Below are positions 1 through 7,802 of a stretch of DNA of 12,161 nt, in pieces. A model generated the notes under the pieces. The model made no database searches and was not told where the DNA came from. It worked only from the letters and a program-made list of their open reading frames with translations. The stretch's first letter is position 1, and every line of letters starts with the position of its first letter. Origin of the DNA: Pelagibius sp041565695. Lineage in GTDB: Bacteria > Pseudomonadota > Alphaproteobacteria > Kiloniellales > Kiloniellaceae. The position numbers were made by a program, and so were the translations under genes. The stretch lies in assembly GCA_041565695.1 (NCBI GenBank), contig JBFGUI010000108.1, positions 1 through 12,161 on the forward strand, read 5' to 3'.

Positions 1-2
1 GA

Positions 3-140
3 GTCGATCCGCCAGGAGGAAGGCGCAGCGCGATGCGGCGCATCGGGCAAGCCTTTCGACGCCGCGGGCGGCCGCCGCTCGCAAACCCGCAGGGACGGGC
101 GGCTTTGCGCCAATCCCTGCGGACTTTGGCTTGGCCATAG
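3..140 (+). other. Open frame running in from the left edge, unrecognised
   Basis: One frame is open from the window edge to a TAG at 138-140, giving about 45 residues rich in Arg, Ala and Pro. I recognise no family in it, and the other two + frames are open here too, as is usual at this GC content. It could be the tail of an upstream gene or simply intergenic DNA. The stretch up to 206 holds a hairpin (87-122) and the addB ribosome binding site. I found no convincing promoter for addB in it. Confidence 0.12.
87..122. terminator. GC-rich hairpin upstream of addB, possible terminator
   Basis: CCGCAGGGA at 87-95 is perfectly complementary to TCCCTGCGG at 114-122. An inner GGCG/CGCC pair (98-101 with 108-111) extends the structure. 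There is no T tract on either side, so it is not a classic intrinsic terminator. It may end the preceding transcription unit or be an ordinary intergenic hairpin. Confidence 0.3.
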
Positions 141-206
141 CGCCGCTATGCCCGGCGCCAAACTCCTTGATCTTGTCACAAATCCACTCCATCAGGATGG
201 TTCTAT

Positions 207-3200
207 ATGGTCGGAAAGGGCTCTAGCGCGCAGGCCGTCTTCACGATCCCTGCCGGACAGTCCTTCGTCGATGCCCTGGCCAGCGGCCTGCTGCGGCGTT
301 TTGCGGACAGCCCCGAACGGCTTGCCGCCGCGACGGTGCTGCTGCCGACCCGGCGCGCCTGCCGCGCTCTGCAGGCCGCCTTCCTGCGCGCGTCCGGGGG
401 CCAGGCGCTGCTGCTGCCGCGCCTGCTGCCGCTGGGCGACCTCGACCCGGAGGAACTGCTCTTCGAAAGCCCCTTTATCGGCGGCAGCAGCGCGGAGGCC
501 GAACTGCCGCCGGCAATCTCCGCGGTCGAGCGCCAGCTGCTGCTGGCCGCCTGCATCCTGCGGCACAGCCGCGCGGTCAGCGCCGCGGCCGGGCTGACCG
601 AGATGAGCGAGGACCAGGCGATCCGCCTGGCCGCCGAGCTGGCCCGGCTGATCGACCAGGTGGAGACCGAGGGCCTCGACTTCGCGGTGCTGCAGGATCT
701 GGTGCCGGAGGACTATGCGGCGCACTGGCAGATCACCCTGGAGTTCCTCGCCATCGTCACCGAGGTCTGGCCGAAGATCCTGGCCGACATGGGCTGCATC
801 GGCCCGGCCGAGCGCCGCCGCCGGCTGGCCGAGCTGCAGGCTGCGGCCTGGCGCCGCCGCCCGCCGGCCGACCCGGTGATCGCGGCCGGCTCCACCGGCT
901 CCATTCCGGCCACCGCCGAGCTGCTGAAGACGGTTGCCGGCCTGCGGCAGGGCAGCGTCATCCTGCCGGGGCTCGACCTGGAGAGCGACGCGGCGACCTG
1001 GGACGAGGTGCGCCGCGACCCGGGCCACCCGCAGCACGGCATGGCGCAGCTGCTCGACCGGCTCGGCCTGGACCGCGCGGCGGTGGCGCCCTGGACGGCG
1101 GGCAGCGTGCCCGAGGTCGATCCGGCGCGGGCCCGCTTTGCCAACCTGGCGCTGCGTCCGCCGCAGGCCACCGCGCGCTGGCACGAGGCGGCCGACGGCA
1201 AGGTCCGCGCGGCCTTCGAGGAGGCCCTGCAGGGGGTGCGGCGGGTCGACTGCGCCGATCCGGGGGAGGAAGCCCTGGTCATCGCCCTGCTGCTGCGCCG
1301 CCAGGTCGAGGAGGCGGGCCGCACCGCAGCGCTGATCACCCCGGACCGCGCGCTCGCCCGCCGAGTCGCCGGCGCGCTGCAGCGCTGGCGCATCGAGGTC
1401 GACGACTCCGCCGGGCGTAGCCTCGCCGACACGCCGCCCGGCGTCTTCCTGCGGCTCACCGCCGAGATGGCGGCCGCACGCTTCGCGCCGGTCGAGCTGC
1501 TGGCCGCGCTCAAGCACCCGCTGGCCGCCGGCGGCCGGGCGCCGGCCGCCTTCCGTCGCGCCGTGCGCGCCCTGGAACGGGCCGTGCTGCGGGGCGCGCG
1601 CCCGGCCCCGGGGCTCGACGGCCTGCGCCGGGCCCTGGTCGAGAGCAGCGCCGCGGATGACCTGCACGGCTGGTTCGAGGACTTCGCCGACCGGGTGGCA
1701 CCCTTCGCCGCCGCCCTGGACGGCGCGGCGGCGCAACTGGGCGAGCTGGTCGATGCCCACCTCGCCGCCGCCGAGGCACTGGCCGCCAGCGATGCGGAAA
1801 GCGGCGCCGCGCGGCTCTGGGCCGGCGATGCGGGCGAGGCCGCGGCGGTCTTCGCCGGCGAGCTGCGCGCGGCCGCGGCGGCGACGCCGGTCTCGCGTGG
1901 CCTGCATTACCCGGCCGCCCTCGAGGCGCTGCTCGCCGGCCGCGCGGTCCGGCCGCGTTATGGCCTGCATCCGCGCGTCGCCATCCTGGGGCCGCTGGAG
2001 GCGCGCCTGCAGCATGCCGACCTGCTGGTGCTCGGCGGGCTGAACGAGGGCACCTGGCCGGCCGAGGTCGACCCCGGACCCTGGCTCAGCCGGCCCATGC
2101 AGACGCAGTTCGGCCTGCCGCTGCCGGAGCGGCGCATCGGGCTGGCCGCCCACGACTTCTTCCAGGGCTTCTGCGCACCCAGGGTCTATCTCACCCGCGC
2201 CGAGCGGGTCGAGGGCACGCCCAGCGTGCCGGCGCGCTGGCTGCGGCGCATCGATGCCCTGCGCGAAGGCCTGGCGCTCAAGGCCGATCTGCATGGTGAG
2301 CAGGCCCAGCTCCGGGCCTGGGCCGAGGCACTCGACCGGCCGGCGGAAACGCTGCGGCTCGCCGCGCCGCTGCCGCGCCCGCCGCTGGCCGCGCGCCCGC
2401 GCGAGCTGTCGGTGACGCGCATCGAAACCTGGATGGGGGATCCCTATGCGCTCTATGCGCGCGAGATCCTTCGCCTCAAGCCGCTGGATCCGCTCGATGC
2501 CGATCCGGGGGCGGCCGAGCGCGGCACCCTGGTGCATGCGGCCCTGGAGCGTTTCCTCAAGGCCTTTCCGGACGCGCTGCCGGCGGACGCCCTGGACCGC
2601 CTGATCGAGATCGGCGGCGAGGTGTTTCACCCGATCCGGGCCAAGCCCGGCGCCTTCGCCTTCTGGTGGCCGCGCTTCCTGCGCGTCGCCGCCTGGTTCG
2701 TCGCCGAGGAACGGGTGCGGCGCGCCGGCCTCGCCGGCAGCTGCGTGGAGATCAGCGGCGCGCTGACCTTCGGGGCGCCGGGCGGGCCCTTCACTTTGAC
2801 GGCCAAGGCCGACCGCATCGACCGGCACGCCGACGGCTCCCTGGAAATCGTCGACTACAAGACCGGCGCGCCACCGGACAAGAAGAGGGTGGACCGCGGC
2901 TTCGCGCCGCAGCTGCCGCTGGAGGCGGCGATCGCCGCGGCGGGCGGATTCAAGGGACTGCCGGCGGCGCCGGTCGGCAGCCTGGTGTTCTGGCGGCTGT
3001 CCGGGGGCACGCCGCCGGGCGAGGTGCTGCCCGCCAGCAAGGCCGATCCGCAGGCCCTCGCCGCCGAGGCCCTGGCGGGCCTGAAGCGCCTGGTTGCCGA
3101 GTTCGACGACGCGACCACGCCCTACGCCTGCCGGCCGCGCGCGGATCTGGCGCCGCGCTTCAGCGACTACGACCACCTCTCGCGCCTTGCCGAGTGGGCG

Positions 3201-3221
3201 GTGGGGAGCGACGAGACATGA
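207..3221 (+). CDS. addB: AddB, double-strand break repair helicase-nuclease subunit (alphaproteobacterial type)
   Basis: This 1004-residue protein is the second subunit of AddAB, which resects double-strand breaks and hands the 3' end to RecA. The ATG at 207 has AGGA at 194-197, nine bases upstream. The N-terminal segment (about 11-60) sits where other AddB proteins have a Walker A loop, but here it reads IPAGQSFVD with no GKT/S, so ATP binding there is unlikely. A conserved GLNEGTWP segment lies at 611-618. The C-terminal RecB-type nuclease shows His777, Asp869, the DYKTG motif starting at Asp883 with Lys885, and Gln902. The clustered C-terminal cysteines of the Bacillus Fe-S AddB are absent; only single cysteines remain. 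The stop overlaps the addA start in ATGA, so the two subunits are probably translationally coupled. Confidence 0.93.
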   Translation: MVGKGSSAQAVFTIPAGQSFVDALASGLLRRFADSPERLAAATVLLPTRRACRALQAAFLRASGGQALLLPRLLPLGDLDPEELLFESPFIGGSSAEAELPPAISAVERQLLLAACILRHSRAVSAAAGLTEMSEDQAIRLAAELARLIDQVETEGLDFAVLQDLVPEDYAAHWQITLEFLAIVTEVWPKILADMGCIGPAERRRRLAELQAAAWRRRPPADPVIAAGSTGSIPATAELLKTVAGLRQGSVILPGLDLESDAATWDEVRRDPGHPQHGMAQLLDRLGLDRAAVAPWTAGSVPEVDPARARFANLALRPPQATARWHEAADGKVRAAFEEALQGVRRVDCADPGEEALVIALLLRRQVEEAGRTAALITPDRALARRVAGALQRWRIEVDDSAGRSLADTPPGVFLRLTAEMAAARFAPVELLAALKHPLAAGGRAPAAFRRAVRALERAVLRGARPAPGLDGLRRALVESSAADDLHGWFEDFADRVAPFAAALDGAAAQLGELVDAHLAAAEALAASDAESGAARLWAGDAGEAAAVFAGELRAAAAATPVSRGLHYPAALEALLAGRAVRPRYGLHPRVAILGPLEARLQHADLLVLGGLNEGTWPAEVDPGPWLSRPMQTQFGLPLPERRIGLAAHDFFQGFCAPRVYLTRAERVEGTPSVPARWLRRIDALREGLALKADLHGEQAQLRAWAEALDRPAETLRLAAPLPRPPLAARPRELSVTRIETWMGDPYALYAREILRLKPLDPLDADPGAAERGTLVHAALERFLKAFPDALPADALDRLIEIGGEVFHPIRAKPGAFAFWWPRFLRVAAWFVAEERVRRAGLAGSCVEISGALTFGAPGGPFTLTAKADRIDRHADGSLEIVDYKTGAPPDKKRVDRGFAPQLPLEAAIAAAGGFKGLPAAPVGSLVFWRLSGGTPPGEVLPASKADPQALAAEALAGLKRLVAEFDDATTPYACRPRADLAPRFSDYDHLSRLAEWAVGSDET

Positions 3222-6200
3222 CGACGGCCGCGGAGAAGGTCATCGCCGAGGCGACGGCCCTGCAGCGCCAGGCAGCCGATCCCGAGGCCTCGGTCTGGGT
3301 CTCGGCTTCGGCCGGCAGCGGCAAGACCAAGGTGCTGGTCGACCGCGTGCTGAGCCTGCTGCTGCGCGGCAGCGCGCCGGGTAGGATTCTCTGCCTCACC
3401 TTCACCAAGGCGGCGGCGGCGGAGATGGCCAACCGCCTTTCCGCCCAGCTCGCCGGCTGGGTGACCGCCGAGGAGGCGCACCTGCGCGTCAGCCTGGAGC
3501 GGCTCACCGGCGCCCCGGTGGACGCTGCGCTGCTGCCGCGCGCCCGCGCGCTCTTCGCCCGCGTCCTCGATACCCCGGGGGGCATCAAGATCCAGACCAT
3601 CCACGCCTTCTGTCAGGCGCTGCTGGCGCGCTTTCCGCTGGAGGCTCGCGTGGCGCCCAACGCCAAGGTGCTGGGCGAGCAGGAGTCGGCCGAGCTGCTG
3701 GAGACCGCGCGGGTCGAGGTGATGGCCGAGGCCCTCGACGGCCCGGGCCGGTTGTCCGACGCCATCGCCGTGCTCACGGCGCATCTTCAGGAGGAGCGCT
3801 TCACCGAGGTGGTGCGCCAGCTGGTCGGCCAGCGCGCGCGGCTCTCCGCGCTGATCGACGCGCGCGGCGGCATCGACCGGCTGGGCGAGGCGGTCTTCGC
3901 CCTGCTCGGCGTCGACCCGGCGGAAACGCCGGAGGGGATCGTCGCCGCCGCGGCGGCGGAGGGTGCGTTCGACCGCGGCGGGCTGCAGCTCGCAGTCGAG
4001 GTTCTGGAGACCGGCACGGCAAAGACAGATCAACCCAAGGGACAAAAGCTTGCCGCTTGGCTGGCCGCGGACGAGAGCGCGCGCGTTACCGGCTTTGAAG
4101 ACTATGCGCGGCTGTTCCTCAAGGCGGATGGTCAGCCCTACGCAGATCAGCTGACGAAGAAGCTCGCGGCAGCCAATCCCGACGCCGCGGAGGTGATGAA
4201 GGACGAGGCCGAGCGCCTGCTGCAGGTGGCCGAGAAGCGCAACGCCATCACCGTGGCACGGGCGACGCGGGCGCTGCTGACCCTCGGCGATGCCATCATC
4301 AGGGCCTATCAGCGCCACAAGGAAGCGCGGGTGCTGCTCGACTACGACGACCTGATCCATTTCTCGGCACGGCTGCTGGCGCGCCAGGGCGGCGTCTCAT
4401 GGGTGCTGTTCAAGCTGGACGGCGGCCTCGACCACCTGCTGGTCGACGAGGCGCAGGACACCAGCCGCGAGCAGTGGCGCATCGTCGAGCTGCTGACCGG
4501 CGACTTCTTCGCCGGGTCGGGCGCGCACGAGGCGCGCAGCGAAAGCCCGCGCACGGTCTTCGCCGTGGGCGACCCCAAGCAGTCGATCTATTCCTTTCAG
4601 GGCGCCGACCCCGCCGCCTTTCAGGAGATGCGCGATCTCTTCCGGCGCCGCGCGCAGCAGGCCGGGCAGCGCTGGCGGCCGGTCTCCCTGGCGGTGTCGT
4701 TCCGCTCGACCGAAGCGGTGCTGCAGGCGGTCGACGCGGTCTTCGCCGCCGCCGAGGCGCAGGACGGCGTGCTGTTCGGCGAGCCGGAGATCCGCCATCG
4801 GGCCAGGCGGGTCGGCGAGGCGGGCCTCATCGAGGTCTGGCCGCCGGCGCCCGCGGCCGAGGGCCGTGAGCCCGAGACCTGGGCGCTGCCGCTGCCGGGC
4901 CAGGAGGACAGCCCGGCGACCCTCCGCCTCGCCCGGCTCATCGCCCGGCGCATCTGGTATTGGACCCAGAGTGCCGAGGGTGCGACCGACCCCGACTGCG
5001 CGCTCGCCGCCCGGGGCCAGCGCCTCGGGCCCGGCGACATCATGGTCTTGGTGCGCCGGCGCAACGCCTTCCTCGCCGAGCTGGTGCGCGAGCTGAAGGC
5101 GCGCGGCGTTCCCGTTGCCGGCGTCGACCGCCTGCGCCTGACCGAGCAGCTGGCGGTGATGGATCTCATGGCGCTTGGCCGCGTGCTGCTGCTGCCGGAG
5201 GACGATCTCACCCTGGCCTGCGTCCTGAAGGGGCCCTTCGTCGGCCTCGACGAGGACCAGCTCTTCACCCTGGCGCACGGCCGCGGCGGCATGCGCCTGT
5301 GGCAGCGCCTCGGCGAGCTGGCGGGCGCGGACCCGGCCTTCGCCGCGGCGCGCGGCTTCCTCGAAGGCCTGGCCGCGCGGGCCGACTTCGTCGCCCCCTT
5401 CGAGCTCTATGCCGGCCTGCTGGGCGCCGGGCGCGGCCGCGAGAAGCTGCTCGCCCGCCTCGGCCCCGATGCCGCCGATCCGCTCGACGAGTTCCTCTCC
5501 CTGGCGCTGGCCTACGAGCGCGAGAACGTGCCTTCGCTGGAGGGCTTCCTGCACTGGCTTTCCGCCGGGGAGCCGGAAATCAAGCGCGACCTGGAGCAGG
5601 CCCACGGCGCGGTGCGCCTGATGACGGTGCACGGCGCCAAGGGTCTTGAGGCGCCGGTGGTGATCCTGCCCGACACCCTGCAGCTGCCGCGTGGCAGCGA
5701 GGACCTGCTGTGGGTGGCGGACGAGGGCGCCGCGCCGCCCTTGGCGGTCTGGCCGGTGAAGAGCGACTACGACCTGCCGCGCCTCGGCACGGCGCGGGCC
5801 GCGGCCCGTCTGGCCCAGGAGCAGGAGTACCGGCGCCTGCTCTACGTGGCGCTGACCCGCGCCCGGGACCGACTCTATCTCTGCGGCTGGGAGACCCGGC
5901 GCAAGGCGCCGGAGGGCAACTGGTACCAGCTGGTCGGCGCGGCGCTCGACCGTCTCGCCGGCGAGGGCAAGGCCGAGGCCGTCGCCTTCGACTTCAGCGC
6001 CGAGCTCGGGGCCGAGGGCTGGCAAGGACCGGGCTGGCGCCTGTCGCGGCCGCAGAGCGCCGCCGTCGAGGCGGCAGCGCCAGCCGGGGCCGGGCAGGCG
6101 GCGCCGGCGGCCCTGCCCGATTGGGCGCGCCGCCCGGCGCCCGCTGAGCCTTCGCCGCCGCAGCCCCTGGCGCCGTCGCGCCCGGCCGAGAGCGAGCCGC

Positions 6201-6739
6201 CCTCGCGCTCGCCGCTGGGCGGCGATTCGGGCGCGCGTTTCCGCCGCGGCCTGCTGATCCACCGCCTGCTGCAGTCGCTGCCCGACCTGGCGCCCGCGGC
6301 GCGGGTTGCGGCGGGCCGCGCCTATCTGGCCAGCCCGCTGCACGGCCTGGCGCCGGCCGCCCGGGAGGAGATCCTGGGCGAGGTGCTGAAGGTGCTGCAG
6401 GCCCCGGCGCTGGCGCCGCTCTTTGGGCCGGGCAGCCGCGCCGAGGTGCCGCTCGCCGGCCTCGTCGAGACGGCGGCGGGAATACAGGCGATCTCAGGAC
6501 AGGTCGATCGCCTTTTGGTAGAAACCGACTCGGTCACCCTGGTCGACTACAAGAGCCAGCGGCCGGCCCCGGAAAGGCCGGAAGATGTTCCCATCATCTA
6601 CCTGAAGCAGATGGCTGCCTACCGCTCCCTGCTGTCGCGGATCTACCCGGGGCGGGCGATTCGCAGCTTCCTGCTGTGGACCGACGGCCCGCGCCTCATG
6701 CCCCTCGAGGATGCCCTGCTGAGCGATCACGCGCCTTGA
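3218..6739 (+). CDS. addA: AddA, UvrD-type helicase-nuclease subunit
   Basis: This 1173-residue protein is the ATP-driven 3'-5' helicase and nuclease subunit of AddAB. The start is the ATG of the ATGA overlap with addB, with GGGGAG at 3203-3208 nine bases upstream. All superfamily 1 motifs are visible: Walker A ASAGSGKT (30-37), Ia LTFTKAAAAEM, II DEAQD (410-414), III GDPKQSIYSFQGAD (from 451), IV SFRST, V MTVHGAKGLE (802-811) and VI LLYVALTRARDR (about 874-885). A Pro/Ala-rich linker (about 945-1005) joins the helicase to the C-terminal RecB-type nuclease, which has His1015, Asp1097, Asp1110-Tyr-Lys1112-Ser and QxxxY (1131-1135). Every nuclease residue I looked for is present, so the enzyme should be active. 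Length is normal for alphaproteobacterial AddA. Bases 4020-4170 are clearly poorer in GC than the rest. Confidence 0.95.
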   Translation: MTTAAEKVIAEATALQRQAADPEASVWVSASAGSGKTKVLVDRVLSLLLRGSAPGRILCLTFTKAAAAEMANRLSAQLAGWVTAEEAHLRVSLERLTGAPVDAALLPRARALFARVLDTPGGIKIQTIHAFCQALLARFPLEARVAPNAKVLGEQESAELLETARVEVMAEALDGPGRLSDAIAVLTAHLQEERFTEVVRQLVGQRARLSALIDARGGIDRLGEAVFALLGVDPAETPEGIVAAAAAEGAFDRGGLQLAVEVLETGTAKTDQPKGQKLAAWLAADESARVTGFEDYARLFLKADGQPYADQLTKKLAAANPDAAEVMKDEAERLLQVAEKRNAITVARATRALLTLGDAIIRAYQRHKEARVLLDYDDLIHFSARLLARQGGVSWVLFKLDGGLDHLLVDEAQDTSREQWRIVELLTGDFFAGSGAHEARSESPRTVFAVGDPKQSIYSFQGADPAAFQEMRDLFRRRAQQAGQRWRPVSLAVSFRSTEAVLQAVDAVFAAAEAQDGVLFGEPEIRHRARRVGEAGLIEVWPPAPAAEGREPETWALPLPGQEDSPATLRLARLIARRIWYWTQSAEGATDPDCALAARGQRLGPGDIMVLVRRRNAFLAELVRELKARGVPVAGVDRLRLTEQLAVMDLMALGRVLLLPEDDLTLACVLKGPFVGLDEDQLFTLAHGRGGMRLWQRLGELAGADPAFAAARGFLEGLAARADFVAPFELYAGLLGAGRGREKLLARLGPDAADPLDEFLSLALAYERENVPSLEGFLHWLSAGEPEIKRDLEQAHGAVRLMTVHGAKGLEAPVVILPDTLQLPRGSEDLLWVADEGAAPPLAVWPVKSDYDLPRLGTARAAARLAQEQEYRRLLYVALTRARDRLYLCGWETRRKAPEGNWYQLVGAALDRLAGEGKAEAVAFDFSAELGAEGWQGPGWRLSRPQSAAVEAAAPAGAGQAAPAALPDWARRPAPAEPSPPQPLAPSRPAESEPPSRSPLGGDSGARFRRGLLIHRLLQSLPDLAPAARVAAGRAYLASPLHGLAPAAREEILGEVLKVLQAPALAPLFGPGSRAEVPLAGLVETAAGIQAISGQVDRLLVETDSVTLVDYKSQRPAPERPEDVPIIYLKQMAAYRSLLSRIYPGRAIRSFLLWTDGPRLMPLEDALLSDHAP

Positions 6740-6764
6740 CGCTCCGGTGGGCCGCTCCCTACAT
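6736..6764 (+). promoter_or_regulatory. Predicted sigma70-type promoter of trxA
   Basis: TTGACG at 6736-6741 and CTACAT at 6759-6764 are 17 bases apart. They match the housekeeping consensus well, including the C-first -10 box common in alphaproteobacteria (CTATAT-like). The -35 box overlaps the addA TGA at 6737-6739. Transcription would begin near 6771, leaving a leader of about 65 bases before trxA. Confidence 0.55.
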
Positions 6765-6835
6765 TGCACTCAACTGAAGACAGACCCGGGGGCCGTTCCG
6801 GACCCGGGCAGCACCGTTCACAGGGGTAAGTATCC

Positions 6836-7156
6836 ATGACGACAAGAGCTACCAGCGACGGTACGTTCGAGCAGGATGTGCTGCAGGCACCGGGGCCCGT
6901 TCTCGTTGATTTCTGGGCCGAGTGGTGCGGACCCTGCAAGATGATCGCGCCGGCGCTGGAGGAGATTGCCGAAGAGATGGACGGCCGGGTCACGGTCGCC
7001 AAGATCAACATCGACGACAACCCCCATACGCCGCAGAAGTACGGCGTGCGCGGCATTCCCACGCTGATGCTGTTCAAGGACGGCCAGGTTGCCGCCACCA
7101 AGGTCGGCGCGGTGGCCAAGGGCCAGCTGCTGGAATGGGTTGAATCGGTCGTGTGA
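6836..7156 (+). CDS. trxA: Thioredoxin 1
   Basis: This 106-residue cytosolic thioredoxin reduces protein disulfides and is itself reduced by thioredoxin reductase. The active site WCGPC is at residues 30-34 (Cys31, Cys34). The buried Asp25 and the cis-proline Pro75 in GIPT are in place, followed by the usual LMLFKDGQ strand. Length and layout are those of a single-domain TrxA, with no signal peptide. The start has AGGGG at 6822-6826, nine bases upstream. The gene lies 96 bases after addA behind its own predicted promoter and ends before a strong terminator, so it is probably also made independently of addBA. A hairpin built on two CCCGGG sites (6785-6808) lies in the leader. Confidence 0.97.
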   Translation: MTTRATSDGTFEQDVLQAPGPVLVDFWAEWCGPCKMIAPALEEIAEEMDGRVTVAKINIDDNPHTPQKYGVRGIPTLMLFKDGQVAATKVGAVAKGQLLEWVESVV

Positions 7157-7245
7157 CGCCCCAAATATTCAAGTGTTACGAGGGACATTAGCTTCCAAAT
7201 ACGGTAATTCCCCCGATTCGTAAGGTATCCTCCGAAAGATGCCTC

Positions 7246-7287
7246 GAAACCCCGCCGGAGAGATCCGGCGGGGTTTCTCTTTGTTTG
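7246..7287 (+). terminator. Strong intrinsic terminator after trxA
   Basis: A perfect 13-base-pair stem (7246-7258 with 7265-7277) closes a six-base AGAGAT loop. It is followed by TCTTTGTTT, a T-rich though interrupted tail. The direction fits the + strand, ending the trxA transcript about 90 bases after its stop codon. The A-rich 5' base of the stem (GAAACCCC) and T-rich 3' side are typical of rho-independent terminators. Confidence 0.85.
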
Positions 7288-7388
7288 CAGTGCCTTAATT
7301 CCTTGGCGCCAAGATGCGGCGCTTGACAGGGCACCTCTGCTTGGCCGAAGGTCCGCCCTCCGCCGCAACGCATAAGAATCGATCAGGT

Positions 7389-7395
7389 GAGAAGG
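7389..7395 (+). promoter_or_regulatory. Ribosome binding site that fixes a GTG start
   Basis: GAGAAGG lies eight bases before the GTG at 7404. No comparable site precedes the only upstream in-frame ATG (7314), and the extra 30 residues encoded from there look unlike the family. This supports GTG 7404 as the start of the cysteine-rich gene. Confidence 0.6.
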
Positions 7396-7403
7396 CCCGC
7401 CCC

Positions 7404-7793
7404 GTGGGAAAAGTGAAATACGACTGTCTGAAGTGTCCGGGCTACTGCTGTTCCTACCCGAACATCCACGTGAAGCCCAAGGACATCCAGCGCCTGGCAG
7501 CGCACTTCAAGATCTCCGAAGAGGAAGTGATCAAGCGCTACACCGAGAAGGGCTTCAAGGAAGAGGGCATGAAAGAGCGCCCGCGCGTGCTGCGCCACCA
7601 GGAGGACGAGCACTTCAGCACCATCTGCTGGTTCTTCGACACGGAACAGCGGCGCTGCACGATCTACGAGGCGCGCCCGAAGATCTGCCGCGAGTATCCC
7701 GGGCGCAAGCGCTGCGGCTACTACGAGTTCCTGAAGTTCGAGCGCGACGCCCAGGAAGACCCGGACTACGTCGCCATCACCAACAACTACTGA
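7404..7793 (+). CDS. YkgJ-family (CxxCxxxCC) cysteine-cluster protein
   Basis: From GTG 7404 this is a 129-residue protein with eight cysteines. An N-terminal CLKCPGYCC motif (Cys8, 11, 15, 16) is followed by Cys75, Cys85, Cys95 and Cys104 in the order CWFF, RRCTIYEARPKICREYP, RKRCGYYEF. This is the pattern of the YkgJ/FliB-like family (PF03692), thought to bind zinc or an iron-sulfur cluster; no reaction is established for most members. There is no signal peptide or membrane segment, so it should be cytosolic. An ATG at 7314 would add 30 residues but lacks a ribosome binding site. A TTGACA at 7323-7328 could be a -35 box, but the matching -10 is poor. The gene is separated from trxA by a terminator, so it is probably its own unit, convergent with folC. 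Its role is unknown. Confidence 0.8.
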   Translation: MGKVKYDCLKCPGYCCSYPNIHVKPKDIQRLAAHFKISEEEVIKRYTEKGFKEEGMKERPRVLRHQEDEHFSTICWFFDTEQRRCTIYEARPKICREYPGRKRCGYYEFLKFERDAQEDPDYVAITNNY

Positions 7794-7802
7794 ACCAAGA
7801 CG

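Noticed and set aside
192..3176. A 994-codon open frame on the - strand, antisense to addB
   Set aside because: It encodes an Arg/Gly/Gln-rich sequence with no recognisable domain. It exists because high GC removes stop codons from the opposite strand of a real gene. addB has a full set of family motifs in the same DNA.
2666..3217. An apparent 184-residue N-terminal extension of AddA from an upstream in-frame ATG
   Set aside because: It overlaps the addB nuclease domain in another frame and is Arg/Gly-rich. The ATGA overlap start at 3218 has a good ribosome binding site and gives the normal AddA N-terminus.
4397..6343. A 648-codon open frame on the - strand, antisense to addA
   Set aside because: Compositionally biased and domain-free. 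The + strand here encodes AddA helicase motifs in order.
7314..7403. ATG 7314 as start of the cysteine-rich protein
   Set aside because: It lacks a ribosome binding site, adds 30 residues unlike the family, and would lie before the possible TTGACA -35 box; GTG 7404 is better supported.
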